This document shows positions 24,531-35,309 of a stretch of 64,000 nucleotides of DNA, in pieces (the first letter of the stretch is position 1; every line of letters begins with the position of its first letter). Source of the stretch: an uncultured Pseudohongiella sp. (GTDB taxonomy: Bacteria > Pseudomonadota > Gammaproteobacteria > Pseudomonadales > Pseudohongiellaceae). The position numbers were made by a program, and so were the translations under genes. The notes below the pieces were generated by a model. That model saw nothing but the letters and a program-made list of their open reading frames with translations. It was not told the origin of the DNA and did no database searches. The DNA lies in assembly GCA_951812715.1 (NCBI GenBank), contig OX638323.1:124001-188000 (forward strand). The letters are read 5' to 3'.

Positions 24531-25787
24531 TTAGCGCAAGAGCCGGAAAAATTCCCGCAAGTCGTTGAGATACAGTTCGGGTTGTTCGAGCGCGGCGAAA
24601 TGGCCGCCGCGCGGCATTACGGTCCAGTGGCACAGATCGTAGGCGGCTTCGACCCAGGCCCGTGGCGCCAGGTAGATTTCGGCTGGAAAAATCGCCGCGC
24701 CGGTGGGCACGTCGATGTATTCGATCGGTTTTTCCACCGGCGTATTGCGGTTCTCGTAATAGATTCGCGTGGACGAAGTAATGGTGCCGGTAAACCAGTA
24801 AATCGAAATATTCGTCAGCAGATCGTCCTTGGGAAAATGCTCATCGAGATCGCCGTCGGCGCCCTGGGGCATGTCGGTCCAGCCATGGAATTTCTCCACG
24901 ATCCATGCCGCCGTTCCGGCTGGAGAATCGGTCAAGCCATAGCCAAGAGTCTGGGGCTTGGTGCCCTGGATCTGCTGATAGCCGGTTTCGTTTTGCATAT
25001 ATGCCGCCCGTGCGCTGGTGAGCGCCAGTTCTTCTTCGGTCGCGCGGTCGCGTTGCTCCTCGTCCGCCGGGGGCGGCGCCAGGATCATGTTCGAATGCAG
25101 TCCGATCAGCCGGTCTGGATAATGATTGGCCAGATGCCGGTTGATGATCGCGCCCCAGTCGCCGCCAGCGATGGCGTAGGATTCATAACCGATTCGCTCC
25201 ATCAGCGCGGCGAGGACATGGGCTATCCGCTCTGGACTGAAACCTCTTGCCGCGGGAATGCCGGAAAATCCGAATCCGGGCAGGGACGGTGCGATGATGT
25301 GGAAGGAGTCTTCCACGTTGCCGCCATGTTCGGCCGGATCCGTCAGCGGAGGAATGATGTCGAGAAACTCGCTGACCGAACCGGGCCAGCCATGCACGAT
25401 CAGCAGCGGAATCGCATCCGGAGCGGACGAGCGCTGATGGATGAAATGCATCTCCACGCCATCGATCTCGGTCTTGAATTGGTCAAATTGATTGAGTCGC
25501 GCCTCCTGCGCGCGCCAGTCGAATTCGTGTTGCCAATACAACAGCAGTTCTTCAAGGTAACCGCGTTCGGTTCCATATTCCCAGGACGTGTTCGGAATCT
25601 GGTCGGGCAGGCGAGTATTTGCTAGCCGATCTTGCAGATCGTCCAGATCCTGCTGGGGAATTTCCACTTGAAAGGGAACGATCGCCATTTCATTCTCCGC
25701 CGGCATGGCCGGTCCGGGCATGAGCGCCAGCAATGCCAAAATGTGCAATGGAAAGGCAAAATGCAACTGGGCTTGCAGGGATTTCAC
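24531..25787 (-). CDS. Epoxide hydrolase (EHN-type alpha/beta hydrolase)
   Basis: A 418-residue protein with a likely signal peptide (hydrophobic FAFPLHILALLALMPG). An epoxide-hydrolase N-terminal domain (VEIPQQDLDDLQDRLANTRL) and an alpha/beta hydrolase fold follow. The oxyanion motif is HGWPGS, the nucleophile elbow GGDWGA supplies the catalytic Asp, and MPRGGHFAALEQPE supplies the histidine. It would open epoxides to diols, here probably in the periplasm. The start is GTG 25787, preceded by GGAG, and it overlaps the stop of the aminotransferase by one base (TAGTG), so the two are translationally coupled. Confidence 0.9.
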   Translation of the reverse strand: MKSLQAQLHFAFPLHILALLALMPGPAMPAENEMAIVPFQVEIPQQDLDDLQDRLANTRLPDQIPNTSWEYGTERGYLEELLLYWQHEFDWRAQEARLNQFDQFKTEIDGVEMHFIHQRSSAPDAIPLLIVHGWPGSVSEFLDIIPPLTDPAEHGGNVEDSFHIIAPSLPGFGFSGIPAARGFSPERIAHVLAALMERIGYESYAIAGGDWGAIINRHLANHYPDRLIGLHSNMILAPPPADEEQRDRATEEELALTSARAAYMQNETGYQQIQGTKPQTLGYGLTDSPAGTAAWIVEKFHGWTDMPQGADGDLDEHFPKDDLLTNISIYWFTGTITSSTRIYYENRNTPVEKPIEYIDVPTGAAIFPAEIYLAPRAWVEAAYDLCHWTVMPRGGHFAALEQPELYLNDLREFFRLLR

Positions 25788-26980
25788 TAGCTGGTCTCCA
25801 GTCTGGATACAGCGCGGGAAATCAGCTTCAGCGCCTGATCGATTTCATCCCGGCTCACGTTCAGTGGAGGCAGCAGACGGATGCTGTTATTGCCGCCCTT
25901 GACCGCCAGCAGGCCTTCCTCGCGCAGTAGCGAAAGGAAGCGCCCCGCATCCACCTGCAAGAAAACGCCGATCATGAGCCCGAGGCCGGAAACCCCGGCG
26001 ATAACGGCGGGATTGGCGGCTTGCAGGTCACGCAGCGAGGTCAGGAAATAGCTGCCATTGACGCTCACCTGATCGAGAAAACCCGGGCTCGTGATCTCGT
26101 CGACGACCTCGTTGGCGACCGACATGGCCAGGGGATTGCCGCCGAAAGTGCTGCCATGGCTGCCCGCCGTCATGTGCCGCGCGACCGCTTCGCGCGCCAG
26201 GCAGGCGCCGACGGGAAAGCCGCCGCCGAGACCCTTGGCGGATGCGAGAATGTCCGGCTCCGCGCCGAGTTGCTGATGGGCGTAGAATGCGCCGCCGCGG
26301 CCGACGCCGCATTGCACTTCATCGAACATCAGCAGGATGCCGCTTTCGTCGCATAAGTCTCTTACTTGCTTCAGGTAGTCAGGATCGGCCGGGCGGATTC
26401 CGCCTTCGCCTTGCACCGGTTCGAGGATTACTCCGGCGGTGCGCCCGCCGATGGAAGCGCGCAATGCCCCTGGATTACCGAATTCGGCATGGTCGAATCC
26501 GCCGTCGCCGTCGAGAAAACCTTCGCAATGGGTGCTGTTGGCAGCCGCTGCTATCGTCGCCAAAGTGCGGCCGTGGAAGGAATCGCTTAGCCCGATAATT
26601 CGCCTCCGCTCACTGTTACCGTTGGCGTAATGGTATCTGCGCATCATCTTGAATCCGCATTCCACGGCTTCGGCGCCGGAATTGCAGAAAAAAGCCCGAT
26701 CGGCGAAACACAATGTGGTCAATTTTTCGGCTAACCGCTCGGAGACCGGGATGCGGAACAAGTTGGAAGTGTGCCAAAGGGCGCCAGCCTGACGGGTCAG
26801 CGCTTCAACCAGGCGCGGATGGCAATGGCCAAGGCTGTTGACGGCGATTCCCATGGCGAAGTCTAGGTACTTCCTGCCGCCTTCGCACCAGACATGGCTG
26901 CCGGCGCCATGGGACAACGCCAGATCGCGCGGGCCGTAGTTTTCGAGTAAGGCGGAGGTCATGGGCAGCTTGCGATCCAT
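25787..26980 (-). CDS. argD: Class III aminotransferase, acetylornithine aminotransferase-like
   Basis: A PLP enzyme of 397 residues. It has GRKYLDFAMGIAVNSLGH near the N-terminus, AEAVECGFKMMRRYH, SFHGRTLATIAAA, the acidic PLP contact LMFDEVQCGVGR and the lysine-bearing block ASAKGLGGGFPVGA. Length and motifs fit ArgD, which makes acetylornithine in arginine synthesis, although related class III enzymes cannot be ruled out. ATG 26980 matches the family N-terminus (26962 is an alternative). The frame is open to 27529 but only because it mirrors msrA on the other strand. It is the first gene of a likely operon with the epoxide hydrolase and AbgT-like genes. Confidence 0.85.
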   Translation of the reverse strand: MDRKLPMTSALLENYGPRDLALSHGAGSHVWCEGGRKYLDFAMGIAVNSLGHCHPRLVEALTRQAGALWHTSNLFRIPVSERLAEKLTTLCFADRAFFCNSGAEAVECGFKMMRRYHYANGNSERRRIIGLSDSFHGRTLATIAAAANSTHCEGFLDGDGGFDHAEFGNPGALRASIGGRTAGVILEPVQGEGGIRPADPDYLKQVRDLCDESGILLMFDEVQCGVGRGGAFYAHQQLGAEPDILASAKGLGGGFPVGACLAREAVARHMTAGSHGSTFGGNPLAMSVANEVVDEITSPGFLDQVSVNGSYFLTSLRDLQAANPAVIAGVSGLGLMIGVFLQVDAGRFLSLLREEGLLAVKGGNNSIRLLPPLNVSRDEIDQALKLISRAVSRLETS

Positions 26981-27052
26981 ATCGGTCACTACTATGAGTG
27001 CGCTATCATGCGCTATCGCAGAATTTGATTCAATGTACCCAAGGAGAGTGCG

Positions 27053-27693
<641 letters not shown>

Positions 27694-27697
<4 letters not shown>

Positions 27698-28830
27698 TCG
27701 CTCAGAAAGCGGCGAATTTCATCCTGCTTGGCCATGGCGTCGTGAAAGCCGAGGTCGGCCAGACGGTTGCAATAGCCCTGTTCGAACAGAATCAGACTGA
27801 GCATGGTGCTGGAGCTGTCCGCCTTGATATAGCGCGACATACTTCTGGGCAATTCAGCGTAATATTCGACCGCGAGCTGGTTCACCCGTTCGCTCGGTGA
27901 AATCTCCAGAAACTCGACCGCATCTCCGGCCTTGCCGGTGAACCTGCTCCAGAAGCCCGGCCGCGGCCGCGAAATCCGGTTCATCCGCTTGAGCACGTCA
28001 AGATCGTTCTCCAGCGTATCGACGAAGGCGCCGTTCATGATATGGCCCAGCACGTGGTAGCTCGACGGGTCTTCGGTAAGGCGTTCATCGCCGCCGGCCT
28101 TGCTGCGGTTGCCGCTGACGCCGATCACGAACAGGCGCCGCGCGCCGAGGCGCAGCGCCGGACTCGCCGGGGAAACCTGGCGCACCGCGCCATCGCAGTA
28201 ATACTGGCCTTGTATGGAAACCGCGGGGAACAGCAGCGGTATCGCGCAGGAAGCCATCAAGTGCTTCACACTGAGCTTGCAGCGGCGTCCGACCCGGTGC
28301 GGACCGGTCCAGTCTTCGATTCCCTTGATGGCCTGGTAGAACGAGACTGAAGCGCCCGTGCCATACGCGGACGCGGTAATGGCGAGGGCGTCGAGTTGGC
28401 CTCGGTCGATATTGCGCTGAATCCGGTCGAGGTCGAGTTTGCGTTGCAGCATTTTCCGCAAGGGCTTGTTGTCGAGGAAGGCGGAGGCGCGGGGGGCGGC
28501 GCCTCCGGCGACGATAGACAGCATCAGATTAGAGACGCTGACGAACAAGTTTCCCGCCATCGGCTGGTAGACTCTGGCGCTGTCGATATTGCCCCAGATT
28601 TCAGACAGCGCATTGACGCCGGATTGCAGACAATCGGCTTCGGTGGCGAGCACCGCGGCGTTCAACGCTCCGGAAGACGTGCCACAGATAATCTGGAAAG
28701 GATTGGGCGCCCGATCAGGCAGCAATCTGGCTATCGCCCGCAATACGCCGACCTGGTAAGCGGCGCGAGCGCCGCCGCCGGATAAAATCAATCCTACAGG
28801 CAATTTCTTGCTTGCCGCCAAAAAACCCAT
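27694..28830 (-). CDS. Patatin-like phospholipase
   Basis: A 378-residue RssA/YchK-type acyl hydrolase. The oxyanion loop [18 protein letters not shown], the nucleophile elbow [13 protein letters not shown] (Gly-x-Ser-x-Gly) and the catalytic aspartate in YYCDGAVRQ are all present, so the Ser-Asp dyad looks intact. It probably acts on lipids at the membrane. An approximately 80-residue C-terminal extension follows the patatin core. The gene is divergent from the 5'-nucleotidase. Confidence 0.9.
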
Positions 28831-28900
28831 ATATTCGGTATCCTGTGTTGCCGGAACTCGGGTAACCGTTCAGGCCGAATGACAAAGAGAGTTGATACTC

Positions 28901-29806
28901 GTGTCAAGTAAGACAAGCAAAAAAAACGATCGGTTGGTAGTGGCGATTTCATCGCGCGCCCTGTTCGACCTCGCGGACAGCCATCGAATCTACGAGGAGC
29001 AGGGTCTGGCCGCCTACCGGGAGCATCAGATCGCCGAGGAAAACGAGCCCCTGAAACCCGGCGTCGCCTTCAATCTCGTCAATAAGTTATTGAAATTGAA
29101 CGAGGTCATGGAGCGGCCAGCGGTCGAGGTCATCCTGCTTTCCAGAAACAGCGCCGATACCGGGCTGCGAATCTTCCATTCCATTCAGCATTACGATCTG
29201 TCGATAACCCGCGCCGCCTTTTGCAGCGGCAACAGCCCTTACCGCTATATTCCCGCTTTCGGCAGCCAGTTGTTTCTGTCGCTTGACGGAGCGGACGTGC
29301 GCCAGGCGCTCGAACTCGGCGTCGCGGCGGCTACTATCGTCTCGTCCAGGCATAGCAAAAAGTCCGATGATCATCTAAAGATCGCCTTTGACGGCGATGC
29401 CGTGCTGTTTTCGGATGAATCGGAGAAAATATTCCAGCAGGAGGGGCTGGAAAGCTTTACCCGCAATGAGCGCAAATCCGCCCGGGAACCGCTGGAGGGC
29501 GGTCCATTCAAACCATTCCTGGCTGCGTTGCAGCGGATCCAGAAGGCTTTCCCCAGCGGGGAAACGCCGATCAGCACGTGTTTGATTACCGCTCGCTCCG
29601 CGCCGGCCCATGAGCGCGTAGTGCGAACCTTGCGCGCCTGGAACATCCGCATCGATGAATCGCTGTTTCTGGGCGGATTACCCAAGGACGAATTCCTGCA
29701 GGCATTCGAGGCCGATATCTATTTCGACGACCATCGGGAGTATTGCGATTCAGCCAGCGATCTAGTCGCGACCGGCCATGTTCCTCATGGCGTATTGAAC
29801 CCCTGA
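28901..29806 (+). CDS. 5'-nucleotidase (NT5C1 family)
   Basis: A 301-residue protein of the cytosolic 5'-nucleotidase family. It opens VVAISSRALFDLADSHRIYE and has FNLVNKLLKLNE, VEVILLSRNSADTGLRIF and the late DIYFDDHREYCDSAS, which supplies acidic metal ligands. It would dephosphorylate nucleoside monophosphates. GTG 28901 is preferred over TTG 28892 because AGAGAG lies at the right distance. No nucleotide metabolism gene is adjacent. Confidence 0.85.
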   Translation: MSSKTSKKNDRLVVAISSRALFDLADSHRIYEEQGLAAYREHQIAEENEPLKPGVAFNLVNKLLKLNEVMERPAVEVILLSRNSADTGLRIFHSIQHYDLSITRAAFCSGNSPYRYIPAFGSQLFLSLDGADVRQALELGVAAATIVSSRHSKKSDDHLKIAFDGDAVLFSDESEKIFQQEGLESFTRNERKSAREPLEGGPFKPFLAALQRIQKAFPSGETPISTCLITARSAPAHERVVRTLRAWNIRIDESLFLGGLPKDEFLQAFEADIYFDDHREYCDSASDLVATGHVPHGVLNP

Positions 29807-29818
29807 GCCGTCACCGCC

Positions 29819-30583
29819 TCAGACAAACACGCTGTAATAAATTCCCAGGCTGCCCAATATCAGGATCAGCGCCACGCGCAAGGTCGGTTCCGGCAACCGA
29901 TGGCCGACTCGAGAGCCGAGGTGGATCGCCGGCAATGACCCGATAAGCAGACTGAGCAACAGCCATGGATCGACGAAGCCACCGCCCAGATAGCCCAGGC
30001 CCGCGATCAGGGTCAGCGGAACCGCATGGGCGATGTCGGTGCCCACGATGCGTACGGCGGATAAGCGGGAATGCAGCATGAGCAGAATCGCGGCGCCGAA
30101 GGCGCCGGCGCCGACCGAGGAAAGCGTAACGCAAACGCCGAGAAACGCGCCAGTAATCCAGGTCATGAAGAATGACTGCCGGGTATATGCGCGTGGCACC
30201 CTGGGCAGACGATTGCGCAATACGAGGATCAGGCAGGTGGCGATGAGCATCACGCCGAGGCTTCGCGTCAATACCTCTTCGAACAACGCCGAATTCTGGA
30301 ATTGCGCGTCCAGCACCAGCACGTGCACGGCGATAGCCGCGGGAATGCTGCCGGCGGCAAGATAGGCGACGATGGGCCAGGCGACATGGTGGCGGCGGTG
30401 ATGGGAGATGGCGCCGCCGACCTTGGTGATGCCCGCATATAGCAGATCGGTGCCGATGGCGACGGGGGCGGGATAGCCGAACAGGAGCAGAAACGGCGTC
30501 ATCAGTGATCCGCCGCCGACGCCGGTTACGCCAATGGCGAAGCCGACAACGGCGCCGGCCAGAATCTGTATCAGGAAATCCAT
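29819..30583 (-). CDS. TSUP-family permease (TauE/SafE)
   Basis: A 254-residue protein with about eight hydrophobic segments and two TauE/SafE half-repeats, each with a Gly-rich signature (GFAIGVTGVGGGSLMTPFLL and GVCVTLSSVGAGAFGAAILL). These carriers move sulfite, sulfonates or other organosulfur anions across the inner membrane. The ATG lies just past the cysH stop with a 1-bp gap, so the two are almost certainly co-transcribed and a sulfur substrate is likely. Confidence 0.88.
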   Translation of the reverse strand: MDFLIQILAGAVVGFAIGVTGVGGGSLMTPFLLLFGYPAPVAIGTDLLYAGITKVGGAISHHRRHHVAWPIVAYLAAGSIPAAIAVHVLVLDAQFQNSALFEEVLTRSLGVMLIATCLILVLRNRLPRVPRAYTRQSFFMTWITGAFLGVCVTLSSVGAGAFGAAILLMLHSRLSAVRIVGTDIAHAVPLTLIAGLGYLGGGFVDPWLLLSLLIGSLPAIHLGSRVGHRLPEPTLRVALILILGSLGIYYSVFV

Positions 30584-30584
30584 G

Positions 30585-31295
30585 TTATTTCTTGTGCAGT
30601 CCGCATTCCTTGAGCGTGGCTTCCTCCCACCACCAGCGCCCCTCGCGCTCGTGCTGATTGGGTCCTGTCGGGCGCGTGCAAGGCTCGCAGCCGATACTGG
30701 CAAATCCTTGATCGTGCAGGGGGTTGTAGGGCACCTCGAGCATTCTGATTTGCTCCCAGAGCTGCCGTGATGTCACGTTCGCCAGCGGATTGATCTTGAT
30801 CAGCGGTCCGCTGGCGCCCGCGAACCGAGCGTCCGGCTCGAATATTTCGAGTTCGCGGCGGCTAGGAGACTGGTCCCGGCGCAGTCCCGTAATCCAGGCG
30901 TCAAAGCCGGCAAGATGGCGCCGCATGGGTTCAACCTTGCGGATGCCGCAACATTCTTCGTGGCCGTCGCGATAGAAACTGAACAAGCCCTTGTCGCTGA
31001 CTAGCCGCTGCAGGCGCTCGGCATCCGGGCAAAGCATGTCGATCCGTACATCGTAGGTTTCGCGCACCTGCTCGATGAACTGGTAGGTCTGGGGATGCAG
31101 ACGGCCGGTGTCGAGGGTGAAGATCTTGATATCGGGATTAATTCTGCTTGCCAGATGCAACAGGAATACATCCTCCGCGCCACTGAACGACAGCGCGCAA
31201 TTCGGCCAGGTTGCCATCGCGCAGGCGAGGATATCCCTTGGCGCGGCATCGGTCAGCCGCGCATTCAGTGCGCTGAGATCAACAACAGGGGGCAT
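30585..31295 (-). CDS. cysH: Assimilatory (phospho)adenylyl-sulfate reductase
   Basis: A 236-residue enzyme reducing activated sulfate to sulfite with thioredoxin. The PP-loop region is [17 protein letters not shown], the substrate block [13 protein letters not shown], and [11 protein letters not shown] follows. It keeps both CCGIRKVEP and [10 protein letters not shown], the four cysteines that bind a [4Fe-4S] cluster, so it is of the APS-reductase type rather than the cluster-free E. coli PAPS type. ATG 31295 fits the family N-terminus; the frame opens at TTG 31319. It pairs with the TSUP gene, and cysG elsewhere in the window would serve the next step. Confidence 0.9.
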   Translation of the reverse strand: MPPVVDLSALNARLTDAAPRDILACAMATWPNCALSFSGAEDVFLLHLASRINPDIKIFTLDTGRLHPQTYQFIEQVRETYDVRIDMLCPDAERLQRLVSDKGLFSFYRDGHEECCGIRKVEPMRRHLAGFDAWITGLRRDQSPSRRELEIFEPDARFAGASGPLIKINPLANVTSRQLWEQIRMLEVPYNPLHDQGFASIGCEPCTRPTGPNQHEREGRWWWEEATLKECGLHKK

Positions 31296-31452
31296 CGGAT
31301 CGTTCTTGCGGCGGGGCAACTCTCATCATGAAGCGGCGATTCTCGATAATTTTCCACTCAGGGTAAAGCCCGGTTTATCATCTTTTGAATGCCAGGGCCG
31401 GTTTCTGCTAGATTTGCGGCCTTGCGGCCTTGCGGCAGGAGGAGTTGTAACC

Positions 31453-32064
31453 GTGGAAATAGCATGTCTCGACCTGGAAGGGGTGCTGGTGCCAGAGATC
31501 TGGGTCGGCGTCGCCGAACACACCGGCATCGATGCCTTGCGCGCAACCACCCGGGACGTGCCGGACTATGACGCGCTCATGCGGCAGCGGCTGGGACTGC
31601 TCGCAAAACATGGACTCGGCGTCGGCGAAATCCAGCAAGTGATCGCGGGCATGGCGCCACTCGAAGGCGCAAAGGACTTCCTCGACTCGCTGAAAGCGCG
31701 CTTCCAGGTCATTATCCTGTCGGATACTTTCTATGAATTTTCGCATCCGCTAATGCGCCAGCTCGATTTTCCGGCATTGTTCTGCCATCGGCTCAAAATC
31801 GAGGATGGCCGCATTACGGGCTACCGGCTGCGGCAAAAGGACCCCAAGCGCCAAAGCGTGCAAGCCCTGCACGCTCTCAATTTCCGCGTAATCGCGGCAG
31901 GCGACTCCTACAACGATACTAGCATGCTGGAAGAGGCGGACGCGGGCATCCTCTTCCGAGCCCCCGCCAGCGTAATCGAAGCCTTCCCCCAATACCCCTC
32001 CGTAACCACTTACGAAAAGTTGCAACAGCAATTCTGCCTTGCCAGCGAACGCGAATTTGGCTAA
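31453..32064 (+). CDS. thrH: ThrH: phosphoserine/homoserine phosphotransferase
   Basis: A 203-residue HAD-superfamily enzyme matching ThrH in length. Motif I is CLDLEGVLVPEIW, motif II includes IILSDTFYEF and motif III/IV is VIAAGDSYNDTSMLEEAD. It dephosphorylates phosphoserine and can transfer the phosphate to homoserine. GTG 31453 is set by GGAGGAG upstream. The longer frame from 31108 only shadows cysH. It is convergent with purB. Confidence 0.9.
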   Translation: MEIACLDLEGVLVPEIWVGVAEHTGIDALRATTRDVPDYDALMRQRLGLLAKHGLGVGEIQQVIAGMAPLEGAKDFLDSLKARFQVIILSDTFYEFSHPLMRQLDFPALFCHRLKIEDGRITGYRLRQKDPKRQSVQALHALNFRVIAAGDSYNDTSMLEEADAGILFRAPASVIEAFPQYPSVTTYEKLQQQFCLASEREFG

Positions 32065-32084
32065 CCGCGGCGCCTGCGCCGCGG
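32065..32084. other. Perfect palindrome between thrH and purB
   Basis: CCGCGGCGC and GCGCCGCGG are separated by two bases, immediately after the thrH stop codon and about 50 bp from the purB stop. It is a very stable hairpin on either strand but without a T-run, so it is at most a weak bidirectional terminator or an mRNA 3'-end stabiliser. Confidence 0.4.
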
Positions 32085-32132
32085 CTACGGCCTCGCCCAG
32101 CTTGAGGCTTGCTTGCAGCCACGATCATCAAA

Positions 32133-33521
32133 TTAATCCAGGTGTGTTCGAATCGATCCGGCCAGTTCCGCGGCTTGGCCGAGATAGGTGCGTGGCGTTA
32201 GTTCCAGCAGTGATTTTCTGGCTTGTTCCGGGATATCGAGCTTTTCTACGAAACCGCGGATGGCTTTGCGGTCCACTTGCCGGCCCCGGGTAAGTCCTTT
32301 CAGTTTTTCATACGGCTCGGGCACGCCATAACGGCGCATGATGGTTTGAATGGGCTCGGCCAGGATTTCCCAGCAATGGTCGATGTCGGCGTCCACCGCC
32401 GCGGCGTCGAGTTCGATTTTGCCGAGTCCGGCCAGCGTTGAACGGAATGCCAGCAGACTGTAGCCGAGAGCTACGCCGAAATTCCGCAACACGGTGGAAT
32501 CGCTAAGGTCTCGTTGCAGGCGCGATACCGGCAGTTTGGCCGCAAAGTGGCCCAGCAAGGCGTTCGCTACGCCCGCATTGCCTTCGGAATTTTCGAAATC
32601 AATCGGATTGACCTTGTGCGGCATGGTCGATGAGCCCACTTCGCCAGCTACCGCGCGCTGCCGGAAGTAACCCAGCGAAATGTAGGACCAGAGATCCCGG
32701 TCCAGATCCAGAATTATCGTGTTCAGGCGGCTGAGCGCGGCGCAATACTCGGCAATGGAATCGTATGGTTCGATTTGCGTAGTGTAGGGATTCCAGGCCA
32801 ACTCACAGTCTTCGACGAATTCTCTGGCCAATGACTGCCAGTCGATTTGCGGATAGGCCGCGCTATGCGCATTGTAATTGCCGACCGCGCCGTTGATCTT
32901 GCCCAATAGTTCGGTTTCCCTGAATCTCTTCGACTCACGCTGCAAGCGCCAGGCGAAATTCGCCAGTTCCTTGCCCATGGTGGTGGGAGAGGCCGGCTGT
33001 CCATGGGTACGGGACAACATGGGCTGGCCCGCGAATTCCTCACTCATTGCAGCCAGCTTTTCGCATAGTTGTTTCAAAGCCGTCAGCAGTATATTTCTGC
33101 CGTCGCGCAACATCAGACCATAGGCAAGATTATTGATGTCCCAGGTAGTGCAGGCGAAATGCACGAATTCCCGATGGGAGTCTAGTTCCGGTTTTTGCGA
33201 GAGTTTTTCCTTTAGAAAATATTCCACCGCCTTGACGTCGTGTCGGGTGGTTGCCTCCAGTTCCTTGACGCGCATGGCGTCGGCAAGCGAGAAGTCCGCC
33301 GCCAGCTTTTCCAGATATGCCTTGCCCTCATCGTCAAGTTGTGGGCATTCGGCTATGCCGGGTTCGGCGGCCAGTCCGAGCAGCCACTTGATCTCCACCA
33401 GCACCCGATAGCGCATCAGGCCGAACTCGCTGAATAGCGGTGTCAGTTCCGCGCACTTCTCGCGATAGCGGCCGTCCAGCGGTGACAGCGAAAGCAATTC
33501 CCGCTCCTGATTCTGGTTCAT
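32133..33521 (-). CDS. purB: Adenylosuccinate lyase
   Basis: A 462-residue enzyme of purine synthesis and AMP formation. It opens LLSLSPLDGRYREKCAELTP and carries the fumarase/aspartase-superfamily signature GSSTMPHKVNPIDFENSEGN, with LSRTHGQPASPTTMGKE as the catalytic histidine region. ATG 33521 gives the usual start MNQNQERELLSLSPLDG. It follows mnmA with a 48-bp gap. In E. coli hflD lies between the two, and here it is absent. Confidence 0.97.
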   Translation of the reverse strand: MNQNQERELLSLSPLDGRYREKCAELTPLFSEFGLMRYRVLVEIKWLLGLAAEPGIAECPQLDDEGKAYLEKLAADFSLADAMRVKELEATTRHDVKAVEYFLKEKLSQKPELDSHREFVHFACTTWDINNLAYGLMLRDGRNILLTALKQLCEKLAAMSEEFAGQPMLSRTHGQPASPTTMGKELANFAWRLQRESKRFRETELLGKINGAVGNYNAHSAAYPQIDWQSLAREFVEDCELAWNPYTTQIEPYDSIAEYCAALSRLNTIILDLDRDLWSYISLGYFRQRAVAGEVGSSTMPHKVNPIDFENSEGNAGVANALLGHFAAKLPVSRLQRDLSDSTVLRNFGVALGYSLLAFRSTLAGLGKIELDAAAVDADIDHCWEILAEPIQTIMRRYGVPEPYEKLKGLTRGRQVDRKAIRGFVEKLDIPEQARKSLLELTPRTYLGQAAELAGSIRTHLD

Positions 33522-33569
33522 CCGGTTACTCCGCAAAACGAGCCATTACTTGCAATCTTCGCCACGATT

Positions 33570-34673
33570 TCAATGCAGGCCGCGTTCAATGGGCGCGCCT
33601 CCAAGGCAACACTCATCCTGATAGAAAACAACGTATTGGCCAGGGGTGACCGCCTTTTGCGGCCGCGCGAAATCCACGCGTAGTTGCTGTTCCCCGGCAC
33701 TGTCGATCTCGCACTCGATATCAGCTTGCCGATAACGCGTCTTGGCGTTGCAGCGCAGCGGCAGCGCTGGCGCTTCGCCGTTGATCCAGGCCGGCATTCT
33801 GGCGATCAGACCCGTGCTTTGCAGTTCCGCGTGGTCTTCACCCTGCACGACGAAAAGAATGTTGTTCTCCATATCCTTGCGCGCTACGTACCAGGGCGCT
33901 TGTGGATAATCGCGCAAACCGCCGATGCCAAGCCCCTGGCGCTGGCCGACAGTGTAATACATCAGACCCTGGTGGCGCCCGATTTCATTCCCGTCCACGG
34001 CCAGGATCGGCCCCGGCTGAGCGGGTAGATAACGTTGCAGGAAATCCCTGAATTTGCGTTCGCCGATAAAGCAGATTCCGGTGCTGTCCTTCTTGTCGTG
34101 GGTACGCAGCTTCAGCTCGGCCGCCATTGCCCGCACTTCCGGCTTGCTCAACTCGCCCAAGGGGAACAGGCAGCGGCTGATGCAGGCTTCGCTGACTTCG
34201 CACAGGAAATAGCTTTGGTCCTTGTCGCGGTCCACGCCCTTGTACAGATATACATGACCGTTTCGCTCCACCCGGCGCGCATAATGGCCGGTCGCGATCA
34301 GGTCAGCGCCAAGTTCGATAGCGTATTCGAGAAACGCCTTGAACTTGATCTCGCGATTGCAGACCACATCGGGATTTGGCGTGCGGCCGAGCCGGTATTC
34401 TTCGAGAAAATGCCGGAACACATCGTCCCAATATTCGTGCGCGAAATTGGCTTCATGCAAATCCATGCCGAGCGCCTGGCAGACCGCCCTGGCGTCCGCC
34501 AGATCCTTCTCGGCGGTGCAATAATCGGCGCCGTCGTCTTCCTCCCAGTTTTTCATGAACAGGCCTTCCACGCGGTATCCCTGGCGCAGCAGCAGACTGG
34601 CGGCGACCGAGGAATCGACGCCGCCGGACATGCCCACGATCACTCGCGGACCTTGAGATTCGGCGGTTTTCAT
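33570..34673 (-). CDS. mnmA: tRNA-specific 2-thiouridylase
   Basis: A 367-residue enzyme that thiolates U34 of Lys, Glu and Gln tRNAs. The PP-loop is [33 protein letters not shown] holds the first catalytic cysteine and [17 protein letters not shown] the second. It takes sulfur from TusE, whose genes tusEBCD also lie in this window (48407-49795). It is divergent from moaC and forms a short operon with purB. Confidence 0.97.
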   Translation of the reverse strand: MKTAESQGPRVIVGMSGGVDSSVAASLLLRQGYRVEGLFMKNWEEDDGADYCTAEKDLADARAVCQALGMDLHEANFAHEYWDDVFRHFLEEYRLGRTPNPDVVCNREIKFKAFLEYAIELGADLIATGHYARRVERNGHVYLYKGVDRDKDQSYFLCEVSEACISRCLFPLGELSKPEVRAMAAELKLRTHDKKDSTGICFIGERKFRDFLQRYLPAQPGPILAVDGNEIGRHQGLMYYTVGQRQGLGIGGLRDYPQAPWYVARKDMENNILFVVQGEDHAELQSTGLIARMPAWINGEAPALPLRCNAKTRYRQADIECEIDSAGEQQLRVDFARPQKAVTPGQYVVFYQDECCLGGAPIERGLH

Positions 34674-34819
34674 AGTGTGTGCATTGTATCAACAATAGCT
34701 CCGGCAAAGAGTCGGGAGAACATTGACCGTCCGGGGCTTGCAGCGATGGATCCCTTGTCTTGTTTCGCCGGGGCGGTAAAAAGATGGATAATGGCGGCTT
34801 GCATCCGGGAGCGCGGAAC

Positions 34820-35308
34820 ATGAGCGGATTGACGCATCTGGACAAATCCGGAAACGCGAGAATGGTAGATGTCGGCGAAAAGCCGCACAGCGATCGCGTG
34901 GCCGTCGCTCGAGCTATGGTGACCATGAAGCAGAAAACCCTGGATCTGATTGCCGCCGGCGGTCACAAGAAAGGCGATGTGCTGACCGTGGCGCGGATCG
35001 CGGGAATACAGGCGGCCAAGAATTGCGCCGGACTCATTCCCATGTGCCACCCGCTGATGCTGAGTTCGGTGGATATTGAACTGCGGTTGAACCGTGACGC
35101 CGGCCGGGTCGAGATCATGAGCACCTGCAAGGTCAACGGGCCTACCGGCGTTGAAATGGAAGCCTTGACCGCGGCGGCGGTCAGCGCTTTGACGATTTAC
35201 GACATGTGCAAGGCGTCAGATCGGAGCATGAGCATCGAGAATCTTTGCCTGCTGGAGAAATCAGGCGGCCGCGGCGGCGATTATCTGCGTCCGGAGCAGG
35301 ACGGCTGA
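34820..35308 (+). CDS. moaC: Cyclic pyranopterin monophosphate synthase
   Basis: A 162-residue molybdenum-cofactor enzyme acting after MoaA. Motifs include [39 protein letters not shown] (active-site region) and [23 protein letters not shown] 34820 gives the standard [11 protein letters not shown] start. It is the first gene of a tight moaCDE operon (1-bp gaps). No moaA or moaB is present in the window. Confidence 0.96.
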   Translation: MSGLTHLDKSGNARMVDVGEKPHSDRVAVARAMVTMKQKTLDLIAAGGHKKGDVLTVARIAGIQAAKNCAGLIPMCHPLMLSSVDIELRLNRDAGRVEIMSTCKVNGPTGVEMEALTAAAVSALTIYDMCKASDRSMSIENLCLLEKSGGRGGDYLRPEQDG

Positions 35309-35309
35309 G

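Noticed and set aside
23028..25625. 865-codon plus-strand frame
   Set aside because: It is the antisense of AbgT and the epoxide hydrolase. Its composition (Arg, Gly, His, Gln-rich) is typical of shadow frames in GC-rich DNA.
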